Assembly: GCF_001424875.1 (NCBI RefSeq)
Contig: NZ_LMCT01000008.1
Coordinates: 37,394-101,393 of the forward strand
DNA length: 64,000 nt
Direction: 5' to 3'
DNA from: Kitasatospora sp. Root107
Lineage (GTDB): Bacteria; Actinomycetota; Actinomycetes; Streptomycetales; Streptomycetaceae
Shown: one piece after another, positions 17,235 through 25,535 of the stretch
Layout: each line of letters opens with the position of its first letter
Position numbering within the stretch: position 1 is the first letter of the stretch
The notes under the pieces: model-generated
Told to the model about the DNA's origin: nothing
What the model saw: the letters and a program-made list of their open reading frames with translations, nothing else
Databases searched by the model: none
Program-made: the position numbers and the translations under genes

Positions 17235-17957
17235 GTGACAGCGACACCCCCCACCACCCGCGTCCTGGTGGTCGACGACGACCCGACGGTCGCCGAAGTC
17301 GTCACCGGCTACCTGCTGCGCGCCGGGTACCTGGTCGACCAGACCTCGGACGGCCGGCACGCCCTGGAGCTGGTCGCGGCCGACCCGCCGGACCTGCTGG
17401 TGCTCGACCTGATGCTGCCCGGACTGGACGGCCTGGAGGTCTGCCGCCGGCTGCGCGCCACCGAGGCGGGTGCCGCGCTGCCGATCGTGATGCTGACGGC
17501 CAAGGGCGAGGAGGCCGACCGGGTGCTCGGTCTCGAACTCGGCGCGGACGACTACGTGACCAAGCCGTTCAGCCCGCGCGAGCTGACCTTGCGGGTGCAG
17601 TCGGTGCTGCGGCGCAGCGCGGCGCCGCCGCCGGTCTCCTCGGTGCTGGTGGTGGGGGAGCTGACGCTCGATCCGAAGGCCCGCCGGGCGTTCCGTTCGG
17701 GTGCCGAAATCGCCCTGACGCTGCGGGAGTTCGACCTGCTGGCGCACCTGTTGCGGCACCCGGGGACGGTGTTCTCCCGGGAGGAGTTGATGCGGCAGGT
17801 CTGGGGCTGGGAGTTTGGCGACCTGTCCACCGTCACGGTGCACGTCCGGCGGCTGCGCGAGAAGGTCGAACACGACCCCGCGGCGCCGGTTCTGATCAGC
17901 ACGGTGTGGGGGGTCGGGTACCGCTTCGACCCCGTGCCGTCCCAGCAGGGGAGTTGA
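17235..17957 (+). CDS. OmpR-family response regulator
   Basis: This 240-residue response regulator has a receiver domain with the acidic pocket VVDDDP (residues 12-17), phospho-acceptor Asp58 in LVLDLMLPG, and the Lys in DDYVTKPFSP. It ends in an OmpR/PhoB winged helix (about 135-235, with LTLREFDLLAHLLRHPG and TVTVHVRRLREKVE). Such proteins bind direct repeats with 10-11 bp spacing. TACGCT ends 6 nt before the GTG, so the transcript is probably leaderless. The kinase gene follows after 9 nt. It is the natural candidate to bind the operators at 13701, 17169 and 20189. Confidence 0.92.
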   Translation: MTATPPTTRVLVVDDDPTVAEVVTGYLLRAGYLVDQTSDGRHALELVAADPPDLLVLDLMLPGLDGLEVCRRLRATEAGAALPIVMLTAKGEEADRVLGLELGADDYVTKPFSPRELTLRVQSVLRRSAAPPPVSSVLVVGELTLDPKARRAFRSGAEIALTLREFDLLAHLLRHPGTVFSREELMRQVWGWEFGDLSTVTVHVRRLREKVEHDPAAPVLISTVWGVGYRFDPVPSQQGS

Positions 17958-17966
17958 CGTACGTCC

Positions 17967-19091
17967 ATGAATGACCTGTTGCTGATCGCGCTGTTCGCGG
18001 CCGTCGGGGCCGGGCTGGCCGGGCTGCTGGGCTGGCCCGCCGTCCGGATACTGCGCCGCCGGTCGGTCGCTCTGTCGCTGTTCGCCGTCGCGGTGGTGAC
18101 GGTGCTGGCGATGGCCGCCGGTACCACCGCCGTCGCCCAGGCGATGTTCCTCTCCGAGCACGACCTCGGGGTGGTGATCACCGTGCTGGCGATGGGGGCC
18201 GTGGTCTCGCTCGGCACCGCCGCCCTGCTCGGCCGGCAGGCGGTGGCGGGCAGCCGGGCGCTCACGCTGGCCGCCAGGACCGTCGGCAGCGACACCGGCT
18301 TCACCGCGCCCGCGCAGCCGCTCAGTGCGGAACTGACGGAGCTGAGCGCCGAGTTGGCCGCCACCAGTGCCCGGCTGGCCGAGTCCAGGCAGCGCGAACA
18401 GAACCTGGAGTCCTCCCGCCGGGAGCTGATCGCCTGGATCTCGCACGACCTGCGGACCCCGCTGGCCGGGCTGCGGGCGATGGCCGAGGCACTGGAGGAC
18501 GGCGTCGCCGAGGACCCGGCCCGCTACCACGCCCGGATCAGGACCGAGGTCGATCGGCTGACCGGCATGGTGGACGACCTCTTCGAACTCTCCCGGATCC
18601 AGGCCGGCTCGCTGCACCTGAGCCCGAGCCGGATCTCGGTCTACGACCTGATCGGTGACGCCCTGGCCGGGGCCGACCCGCTGGCCCGTGAGCGCGGCAT
18701 CCGGCTGCTCGGCGGCCAGGTCGAACCGGCGCCGGTCGAGGTGGACGGCCGGGAGATCTCCCGGGCGCTGGGCAACCTGCTGGTCAACGCGATCCGGGCG
18801 ACCCCCGCCGACGGCGTGGTGGCGGTGGGCGCCCGCCGCGAGCAGGACCGGGTGGTGCTCTCGGTCACCGACGGCTGCGGGGGCATCCCCGAGGGCGACC
18901 TGCCCCGGGTCTTCGAGACCGGCTGGCGGGGCGTCAGCGCCCGTACGCCACAGCCGGTCGGCGGCGCGGGGCTGGGCCTGGCCATCGTCCGGGGCATCGC
19001 CGAGGCGCACGCGGGCATGGCTACGGTCCGTAACGTCGAGGGCGGCTGCTGCTTCGAGATCACCCTCCCGGCGGCGGCCGCCCTGGTCTGA
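17967..19091 (+). CDS. Sensor histidine kinase
   Basis: This 374-residue kinase has three N-terminal membrane segments (about 3-28, 34-58 and 68-88) and only short external loops, so it may sense membrane state. A HAMP/coiled-coil-like linker follows. The dimerisation domain has His160 in AWISHDLRTPLAGLRA, and the HATPase domain has an N-box (LGNLLVNAIRATP), VTDGCGGIP and GGAGLGLAIVRGIAEAHAG. It pairs with the response regulator 9 nt upstream. The signal is unknown. It converges on the epimerase gene with 3 nt between stops. Confidence 0.92.
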   Translation: MNDLLLIALFAAVGAGLAGLLGWPAVRILRRRSVALSLFAVAVVTVLAMAAGTTAVAQAMFLSEHDLGVVITVLAMGAVVSLGTAALLGRQAVAGSRALTLAARTVGSDTGFTAPAQPLSAELTELSAELAATSARLAESRQREQNLESSRRELIAWISHDLRTPLAGLRAMAEALEDGVAEDPARYHARIRTEVDRLTGMVDDLFELSRIQAGSLHLSPSRISVYDLIGDALAGADPLARERGIRLLGGQVEPAPVEVDGREISRALGNLLVNAIRATPADGVVAVGARREQDRVVLSVTDGCGGIPEGDLPRVFETGWRGVSARTPQPVGGAGLGLAIVRGIAEAHAGMATVRNVEGGCCFEITLPAAAALV

Positions 19092-19094
19092 GCC

Positions 19095-20138
19095 TCAGGC
19101 TCCCGCTGTCGCGAAGGCGGCCATCCCGGCGGCGAACGAGACCTCCGGGCGCCAGCCCAGTTCGCGCCGGAGGCGGCCGGAGTCGGCGGTGATGTGCCGG
19201 ACGTCGCCGAGGCGGTACTGGCCGGTGGTGACGGGGGCCGGGCCGTGGTGGGCGGTGGCCAGTGCGGTGGCCAACTCGCCTACGGTGTGCGGCTCGCCGC
19301 TGCCGACGTTGTAGACCCGGGCGGTGCCGGGCGGCCGTTCGGCGACGGCGGTCAGGGCGGTCAGGTTGGCCCCGGCGACGTCGTCCACGTGCACGAAGTC
19401 GCGGCGTTGGCCGCCGTCCTCGAAGACCCGGGGCGCCTCGCCGCGCGCCAGCGCCGAGCGGAACAGCGAGGCCACCCCCGCGTACGGGGTGTCGCGCGGC
19501 ATCCCGGGCCCGTACACGTTGTGGTAGCGCAGCGTCAGGACCCGTCCGCCGCAGGCCCGGGCCCAGGAGGAGGCCAGGTGCTCCTGGGCCAGCTTGGTGG
19601 CGGCGTACACGTTGCGCGGGTCGGTCGGGGCGTCCTCCGTCACCAGCCCGGGGGAGAGCGGGGCGCCGCACTGCGGGCAGGGCGGCTCGAACCGTCCGGC
19701 GTCCAGGTCCGCCACCAGCCGGGGCCCCGGGGCGATGTCGCCGTGCCGGGGGCAGCTGTGCCGCCCCTCGCCGTAGACCACCATCGAACCGGCCAGCACC
19801 AGTTGACGTACCCCGGCCCTGGCCATCCCGGCCAGCAGCACGGCGGTGCCGAGGTCGTTGCAGCTCGCGTACTCGGGTGCGTCGTCCAGGTCGACGCCGA
19901 GACCGACCATCGCCGCCTGGTGGCAGACCGCGTCCACCTCGGCCAGCGCTGAGGCCACAGTGTCCCGGTCGCGGACGTCGCCGTGCCGGAACTCCACCCC
20001 GGCGGGCAGCACGGGCGGTTCGCGGTGCACCGAGGGCAGCAGCGCGTCCAGCACCCGGACCTGGTGGCCCGAGCGCAGCAGCTGCGTGGCGACGGCCGAC
20101 CCGATGAAACCGGCGCCGCCGGTGAGCAGAATCTCCAT
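19095..20138 (-). CDS. NAD-dependent epimerase, dTDP-rhamnose 4-epimerase-like
   Basis: This 347-residue extended SDR has a Rossmann GGAGFIGS at residues 7-14, a catalytic Ser/Thr region at LAGSMVVYGEG, and YAATK as the Tyr/Lys pair. Between strand 5 and the catalytic Tyr it carries an insertion with CPRHGD and CPQCGAPL, as seen in dTDP-L-rhamnose 4-epimerase-type enzymes (from memory); the cysteines may bind zinc. It would make the sugar donor used by the nearby transferases. The ATG is 7 nt after a TACCGT box, and a degenerate copy of the locus operator lies 51 nt upstream. Confidence 0.82.
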   Translation of the reverse strand: MEILLTGGAGFIGSAVATQLLRSGHQVRVLDALLPSVHREPPVLPAGVEFRHGDVRDRDTVASALAEVDAVCHQAAMVGLGVDLDDAPEYASCNDLGTAVLLAGMARAGVRQLVLAGSMVVYGEGRHSCPRHGDIAPGPRLVADLDAGRFEPPCPQCGAPLSPGLVTEDAPTDPRNVYAATKLAQEHLASSWARACGGRVLTLRYHNVYGPGMPRDTPYAGVASLFRSALARGEAPRVFEDGGQRRDFVHVDDVAGANLTALTAVAERPPGTARVYNVGSGEPHTVGELATALATAHHGPAPVTTGQYRLGDVRHITADSGRLRRELGWRPEVSFAAGMAAFATAGA

Positions 20139-20188
20139 GCCGCCGACGGTAGGCCCGAATGCCGGCCCTCAGCCTGTGAACTGCCGGT

Positions 20189-20206
20189 CCGTCAGGAACA
20201 GGTAAG
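20189..20206. promoter_or_regulatory. Direct-repeat operator, site 3 (degenerate)
   Basis: Read on the minus strand, CTTACCTGTTCCTGACGG keeps the CTTAC and ACGG ends and the 11-bp period of sites 1 and 2. Its edge is 51 nt from the epimerase ATG. The sequence match is weak; the distance is what supports it. Confidence 0.35.
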
Positions 20207-20209
20207 ACC

Positions 20210-20911
20210 TCAGGCGGCCCCCAGTCGGGCGGCGAAGGCGGAGAGCAGCAGGTCGAGCGCGAGCGGGTAGGCGCTGCGGTTCATCTCGGCGGTGAGCAGC
20301 GGGGCGGTGGCCGCGATGTGCGGGTGGGTCTCGGCGGGGAGCTGGGCGTAGCTGCTCTGCCAGACGCCGTGGTCGGCGGCCCTGGCGGGGGCGGGGAGGG
20401 CGTTCACGGCGGCGTCCAGGGCGGCGAAGGCCAGGCCCTGGTCGACGAAGGCGTGGTAGAGCTGGACGGCCTCCGGGTCGGGGAAGCCCGCGTTGCGCAG
20501 CACGCCGACGATCGACTCGACCGCCTGCATCTCGTACGCCCGCCCGGTGGTCCGGTAGGCGGCGAGCAGGGCGGCCTTCGGGTGGGCGTGGTAGACGCTG
20601 TGGATCCGCAGGCCGATCGCGCGCAGGTCGGCCTGCCAGTCGCCGGTGGCCTGCCAGCCCTGCTGGGAGCGGCCGATCAGCTCGTCGGTGATGGCCAGCA
20701 GCAGGTCGTCGGTGCTGTGGAAGTACCGGTAGATCGCGCTCGGGTCGGCACCCAGCGCCGCGCCCAGGCGCCGGACGGTGAGAGCTTCGGCGCCGTGCTG
20801 GCCGAGCAGTCGCAGCGCGGTCTCGATGATGATCTGCTCGGAGAGCACCGTGCCCTGCTTGGTCGGCCGCCGTCGTCGCCGTTCCGGTTCGCTCACCACC
20901 CGCTCGCCCAT
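20210..20911 (-). CDS. TetR-family regulator
   Basis: This 233-residue regulator has an N-terminal TetR helix-turn-helix (about residues 22-68: IIIETALRLLGQHGAEALTV, then LGADPSAIYRYFHSTDDLLL). An alpha-helical ligand domain resembles the TetR_C group with SVYHAHPKAALLAAYRT. The ATG at 20911 has AAGGTGA as ribosome site. It diverges from the permease-amidohydrolase pair, 105 bp away, and most likely controls it in response to the transported or hydrolysed compound. I see no clean palindromic operator in the gap. Confidence 0.88.
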   Translation of the reverse strand: MGERVVSEPERRRRRPTKQGTVLSEQIIIETALRLLGQHGAEALTVRRLGAALGADPSAIYRYFHSTDDLLLAITDELIGRSQQGWQATGDWQADLRAIGLRIHSVYHAHPKAALLAAYRTTGRAYEMQAVESIVGVLRNAGFPDPEAVQLYHAFVDQGLAFAALDAAVNALPAPARAADHGVWQSSYAQLPAETHPHIAATAPLLTAEMNRSAYPLALDLLLSAFAARLGAA

Positions 20912-21016
20912 GGCCGTCACCTTACGACAACGGCATTGACGTGTGAAGGGCACCGGGAGTTTCATTTGCCGGACCCGGGGCCGACCGATAGGCCCCCTGG
21001 TCAAGGCGGTGGTCTG

Positions 21017-22522
21017 TTGACTGCGACAGCGAAGGACGGGGCGAGAACCTCGCCCCAGAGCGTCACCATGCGGAAGTCGATCGGCATGGTGGACGGGGTG
21101 GTGATCGCCGCCTCCAGTACGGCGGCGACCTCGAGTATCGGCATCGGGCTCGGCCTGACCGCAGGTGTGGTCGGCCTGCACCTGCCGGCCATCATGCTGC
21201 TGGCCTTCCTGCCGGTGCTCGGCATCGCGGTCGCCTACGGCCGGCTGAACCGGGTGGAGCCCAACGCGGGCAACGCCTACACCTGGGTCGGCCGGATCCT
21301 CAGCCCCTGGCTGGGCTTCCTGACCGGCTGGGTGAACATCGTCGGCACGATCGTCTTCATGGCGTACACCGTCGCCGTGACCGGTTCGGCGGTGCTCCAA
21401 CTCGTCGGCCAGGCCGGGCTGCACAGCATCGGGGGCCTCGCCCTCGACCCGGACTCCACCCTGCAGACCACGCTGCTCGGGCTGGCCGTGCTGGCCGCCG
21501 CCACCGTGGTCGCGATCCGCGGCCTGGCGCTGGCCGCCCGGCTGCAGAAGTACCTGCTGATCTTCGAGTACGCGGTGCTGCTGGTCTTCTGCGGCTACGG
21601 CCTGGTGGTCGGCGACCAGCCGTTCTCGCTGGAGTGGTTCAACCCGTTCGCGATCCCGAGCATGGACGCGCTGGCCCAGGGCATGGTTTTGGCGGTGTTC
21701 TGCTACTGGGGCTTCGAGTCGGTGTTCACCGTCGCCGAGGAGGTGCGCGACCCCAAGGACGCCTCGCGGGGCGGCATCTTCGCGCTGGTGCTGATGATGC
21801 TGCTCTTCCTGCTCGCCGGTACGGCCTTCCAGCGCGTGCTGCCGCTGGACGAGTTGGCCGACAACGGTGCCCAGGGCCTGGCCTACTTCGGCGAGAAGCT
21901 CGCCGACCAGCCGCTTGCCGCCCTGCCGCTGATCGCCCTGACCTTCTCCGCCGTGGCGTCCCTGCAGGCCTCGGTGATCCCGACCGCCCGCGGCACCTTC
22001 GCGATGGGCCGGGACCGGACGCTCGGCCAGGTCTGGACGCGGATCCACCCCAAGTACGGGACCCCGGCGCTCGGTACGGTGCTGCTGGTGGTGATCGCCT
22101 CCGCGATCTCGCTGGCCGCCCTGGTCATCCCGACCGTCACCGACCTGATCAGCGCGGCAGTGAACGCGATCGGCATCGTGGTGGTGCTCTACTACGCGCT
22201 GACCGCCGTCGCCGCCGCCGTGAGGTTCCGTCACCTGCTGCGGGACGAGCCGATGGCCGGGCTGCGGGTGGTGATCGCCCCGCTGGTGAGCGCGGCCGCA
22301 CTGCTCGCGGTCGGCGGCTACCTGGCCTGGACCTTCTACACCTCGGCCGACCACTTCGAGGTCAGCGCCGACAACGGCTGGTTCCAACTGCTGGTCCCCG
22401 CTCTGATGATCGGCACCGGACTGGTGGCCGCAGCCTGGGCCCGCTGGGTCCGCAAGTCCCCGTATTTCGTCACCGGTCGCGGCACTGACGCCGACTCGAT
22501 CGAACTCGCACCCTCGGTCTGA
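21017..22522 (+). CDS. APC-superfamily amino acid/amine permease
   Basis: This permease of about 501 residues has roughly 12 membrane helices. APC features include the first helix GMVDGVVIAASSTAATSSIG, the segment YGRLNRVEPNAGNAYTWVG, and CYWGFESVFTVAEEVRDP in the middle. The TTG at 21017 is tentative; an ATG at 21068 would leave almost no N-terminal tail. The amidohydrolase starts 28 nt downstream, so the pair probably imports a compound and then hydrolyses it. TetR at 20911 is the likely regulator. Confidence 0.85.
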   Translation: MTATAKDGARTSPQSVTMRKSIGMVDGVVIAASSTAATSSIGIGLGLTAGVVGLHLPAIMLLAFLPVLGIAVAYGRLNRVEPNAGNAYTWVGRILSPWLGFLTGWVNIVGTIVFMAYTVAVTGSAVLQLVGQAGLHSIGGLALDPDSTLQTTLLGLAVLAAATVVAIRGLALAARLQKYLLIFEYAVLLVFCGYGLVVGDQPFSLEWFNPFAIPSMDALAQGMVLAVFCYWGFESVFTVAEEVRDPKDASRGGIFALVLMMLLFLLAGTAFQRVLPLDELADNGAQGLAYFGEKLADQPLAALPLIALTFSAVASLQASVIPTARGTFAMGRDRTLGQVWTRIHPKYGTPALGTVLLVVIASAISLAALVIPTVTDLISAAVNAIGIVVVLYYALTAVAAAVRFRHLLRDEPMAGLRVVIAPLVSAAALLAVGGYLAWTFYTSADHFEVSADNGWFQLLVPALMIGTGLVAAAWARWVRKSPYFVTGRGTDADSIELAPSV

Positions 22523-22550
22523 CGACCCGAAACCTCCTGGAGACACACCC

Positions 22551-24188
22551 ATGAACCACGCAGACCTGGTCTTCACCGGCGGACCGGTGTTCACCGCCGA
22601 CGCCGCCCGGACCCGGGCCACCGCCCTGGCCGTCACCGGCGAGCGGATCACCGCCGTCGGCCACCACGAGATCCGGGACCTGATCGGCCCCGGGACCGAA
22701 GTGGTGGACCTGAAGGGCAGGTTGCTGGTTCCCGGGTTCCAGGACTCGCACATCCACGCGGTGTACGGCGGCACCGAGCTGGGTGAGTGCGACCTGAGCG
22801 ACACGGTCGGCGTGACCGAGTACCTGGACCGGGTGCGCGCCTTCGCCGACGCCCACCCGGACCGGGAGTGGCTCACCGGCAGCGGCTGGTCGCTGGAGAG
22901 CTTCGAAGGCGGGCTCCCCACCCGGCAGTTGCTCGACTCGGTGGTCGCCGACCGTCCGGTCTACCTGGTGAGCCGCGACCATCACGGCGCCTGGGCGAAC
23001 ACCCGGGCGCTGGAGCTGGCCGGGCTCACCAAGGACACCCCGGACCCGGCCGACGGCCGGATCGAGCGGGAGCCGGACGGCACGCCGAGCGGCGTGCTCC
23101 AGGAAGGTGCCACCGGTCTGGTCGCCCGGCTGGTGCCGCCGACCACGGCGGCCGACCGGCTGGCCGGGCTGCTCCGCGCGCAGGAACTGCTGCACTCGCT
23201 CGGCATCACCGGCTGGCAGGACGCCCTGCTCGGCGTCTTCAACGGCCAGCCGGACCCCTCGGACGCCTACCTGGCCGCCGCCCGGGCCGGCCTGCTGACC
23301 GCCCGGGTGAACGGTGCGCTCTGGTGGGACCGCGAGCGCGGCAGCGAGCAGATCGCCGAACTGGTAGCCAGGCGGGCGGAGTTGGTGCACGGCCGATTCC
23401 GGGCCGGCTCGGTGAAGATCATGCAGGACGGCATCGCGGAGAACTTCACCGCCGCGATGACCACCCCCTACCTGGACGGCTGCGGCTGCGCCACCGCCAA
23501 CTCCGGGCTCAGCTTCGTCGATCCGAAGCTGCTCGGCGGGTACGTCACCGAACTCGACGCGCTCGACTTCCAGGTGCACTTCCACGCCCTCGGCGACCGC
23601 GCCGTCCGGGAGGCGCTGGACGCGGTCGAGGCCGCCCTCGCCGCCAACGGCCAGCGCGGCAACCGGCACCACCTGGCGCACCTGCAGGTGGTGCACCCCG
23701 AGGACCTCGGCCGGTTCGCCCGGCTCGGTGCGATCGCCAACATCCAGCCGCTCTGGGCCGCGCACGAGCCGCAGATGGACGAACTCACCATCCCTTTCCT
23801 CGGCCCCGAGCGCGCCGCCTGGCAGTACCCGTTCGGCGAACTGCTGCGCACCGGAGCCACCTTGGCTGCGGGCAGCGACTGGCCGGTCAGCAGCCCCGAC
23901 CCGCTGGCGGGCCTGCACGTCGCGGTCAACCGGGCCGAACCCGGCGCCACCGACGGCCGGATCTTCCTGCCCGAACAGCGCCTCGACCTCGCCACCGCCC
24001 TCGCCGCCTACACGGCGGGCTCGGCCCACGTGAACGGCACCGACCAGGCCGGCAGCCTGCGTCCTGGCCTGCTGGCCGACCTGGTGGTGCTGGACCGCGA
24101 CCTGTTCGCCCACCCGGCGGACCAGATCGCCGATGCCCGGGTCGAACGCACCTACGTGGGCGGCCAGTTGGTCCACCAGGCGGGCTGA
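22551..24188 (+). CDS. YtcJ-like metal-dependent amidohydrolase
   Basis: This 545-residue protein belongs to the amidohydrolase superfamily, YtcJ/LAF3-like group. The N-terminal beta-sandwich leads to the metal motif PGFQDSHIHAVYGG. The barrel continues with VKIMQDGIAEN, HFHALGDRAVREALDAVE, HHLAHLQVVHP and AAGSDWPVSSPDP, giving the His and Asp ligands in family order. It ends with a typical SLRPGLLADLVVLD loop. It would cleave an amide, formyl or related C-N bond. CTGGAG precedes the ATG. Co-transcription with the permease suggests that its substrate is imported. Confidence 0.88.
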   Translation: MNHADLVFTGGPVFTADAARTRATALAVTGERITAVGHHEIRDLIGPGTEVVDLKGRLLVPGFQDSHIHAVYGGTELGECDLSDTVGVTEYLDRVRAFADAHPDREWLTGSGWSLESFEGGLPTRQLLDSVVADRPVYLVSRDHHGAWANTRALELAGLTKDTPDPADGRIEREPDGTPSGVLQEGATGLVARLVPPTTAADRLAGLLRAQELLHSLGITGWQDALLGVFNGQPDPSDAYLAAARAGLLTARVNGALWWDRERGSEQIAELVARRAELVHGRFRAGSVKIMQDGIAENFTAAMTTPYLDGCGCATANSGLSFVDPKLLGGYVTELDALDFQVHFHALGDRAVREALDAVEAALAANGQRGNRHHLAHLQVVHPEDLGRFARLGAIANIQPLWAAHEPQMDELTIPFLGPERAAWQYPFGELLRTGATLAAGSDWPVSSPDPLAGLHVAVNRAEPGATDGRIFLPEQRLDLATALAAYTAGSAHVNGTDQAGSLRPGLLADLVVLDRDLFAHPADQIADARVERTYVGGQLVHQAG

Positions 24189-24246
24189 GGACCTACGCTG
24201 CTGCGCAGCGCCGCCACCATCTCGAAGGGGGCAGGGGTGGTGGCGG

Positions 24247-25293
24247 TCAGTTCCAGCTTCTGATCAGCGTGTGGGCGAAGGGCTGGGGTTTGACCGGGAC
24301 GGTCCAGCGGCCGAGGGTGACCTCGGCGGTGATGCCCGGGCCGAAGGTGGCGATCAGGCCGGTGGCCCGGTCGGTCGGGGTGCCCTCGTCGAAGTAGCGG
24401 GCCAGGGCGTCGAACACGACGGCGCCGCCGATGTTCCCGTACTCGGCCAGGGTGGCCCGGCTGAACCGTACGCGGTCCGGATCGACCTTCAGGTGCGCGC
24501 AGAGCTCGTCCAGGACGCGGGGTCCTTCCGCGTGCACGAGGTAGAAGTCCAGCTCGGACGCGTTCCAGCCGTGCTGACCGGCGAGTTGGGCCAGGACGGG
24601 GGCGAGCAGCGCCGTGCTGTCGGGCACCCGCCTGTCCTCGGTGCCCGGGACCAGATGCGAGCCGTTGCGCTCCAGGTGGACGCCGGTGCCGCCGTGGCCC
24701 CGCACCACGGCGGCGGCCACCGCGTCGCCGAACAGGCCGTCGGAGAGCAGCGTGCCAGTCTCCAGGTCCGTCGGCCGGTCGCCGAGCGAGCAGAACTCGC
24801 AGGCCACGATGAGCACGTTGGCCTGCGGGTAGGCGGTGCAGAAGTCGTGCGCGCGGTTGATCGCGGCGCCGTCGGCCGCGCAGCCCAGCTGGGCGATCGG
24901 GAGCCGACGGGTCTCGGGGCGGAACCCCATCGAGTTGATCAGCCACGCGGTCAGCGACGGCATCATGAAGCCGGTGCAGGAGACGTGGACGATCAGGTCG
25001 ATCTCCTTGGCCGTCAGGTGCGCGTGCTCCAGTGCCTCCCGCACCACCGGCGGCACCCGGCGCCTGGCCTCCGCCTCGTAACGCCGGGTCCGCGCCTCGA
25101 GGCCGGGGCGCTCCAGGATCTCCTCGGCCGACTGGACCAGATGCCGCTTGCGTACCCTGGAGTTCTCGATCAGCTGTAGGGCATGCAGCAGTTGGGGATG
25201 ATCGGCGTGGATCGACCGGGCCAGCTCGAGGGTCTCCTCCAGGGTGATCACGTACTCGGGCACGGCAACAGCGGGACGGCACAGGGTGGCCAC
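24247..25293 (-). CDS. RppA-like type III polyketide synthase with internal deletion
   Basis: From the GTG at 25293 this is a 348-residue chalcone-synthase-fold protein very close to RppA, which makes 1,3,6,8-tetrahydroxynaphthalene from five malonyl-CoA. The start MATLCRPAVAVPEYVITLEE matches RppA. The catalytic residues are present: Cys138 (LGCAAD), His254 (LVHAEGP) and the Asn of EYGNIGG. Against RppA as I recall it, about 16 residues are missing after HLVPGTE, where RppA has the DTGFHF stretch. That region corresponds to the gatekeeper-Phe loop of plant CHS. RppA has its His at 270, so the shift of 16 agrees. Activity may be lost or altered. No usual partner P450 is adjacent. Confidence 0.88.
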   Translation of the reverse strand: MATLCRPAVAVPEYVITLEETLELARSIHADHPQLLHALQLIENSRVRKRHLVQSAEEILERPGLEARTRRYEAEARRRVPPVVREALEHAHLTAKEIDLIVHVSCTGFMMPSLTAWLINSMGFRPETRRLPIAQLGCAADGAAINRAHDFCTAYPQANVLIVACEFCSLGDRPTDLETGTLLSDGLFGDAVAAAVVRGHGGTGVHLERNGSHLVPGTEDRRVPDSTALLAPVLAQLAGQHGWNASELDFYLVHAEGPRVLDELCAHLKVDPDRVRFSRATLAEYGNIGGAVVFDALARYFDEGTPTDRATGLIATFGPGITAEVTLGRWTVPVKPQPFAHTLIRSWN

Positions 25294-25535
25294 GGGCAGG
25301 ACGTTCCCCTCGCTCGGCAAGGGCCCGCCGGACGGGGGACACCCGTGGGGGGCCCGGAGCCGGACCGGCTCCGGCCGGTAGTCGTTCCCAGCAGCCCGCC
25401 GCAGCACCACCTGACGGGTCGAACTGCACACGAAGGAACCAGTCGCAATTCGGAGGCGGAGCCGAGAGCCCTCGGCGATACTCGCCGGATGACCTTTACC
25501 GACCCCGCCCAGGGGAGCACCGCGGCGGCCGCCCG

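Noticed and set aside
20911..22921. A long minus-strand frame continuing upstream of the TetR gene through the permease gene.
   Set aside because: Only the last 233 residues form a protein family; the rest is the reverse of permease codons. A good ATG with ribosome site stands at 20911.
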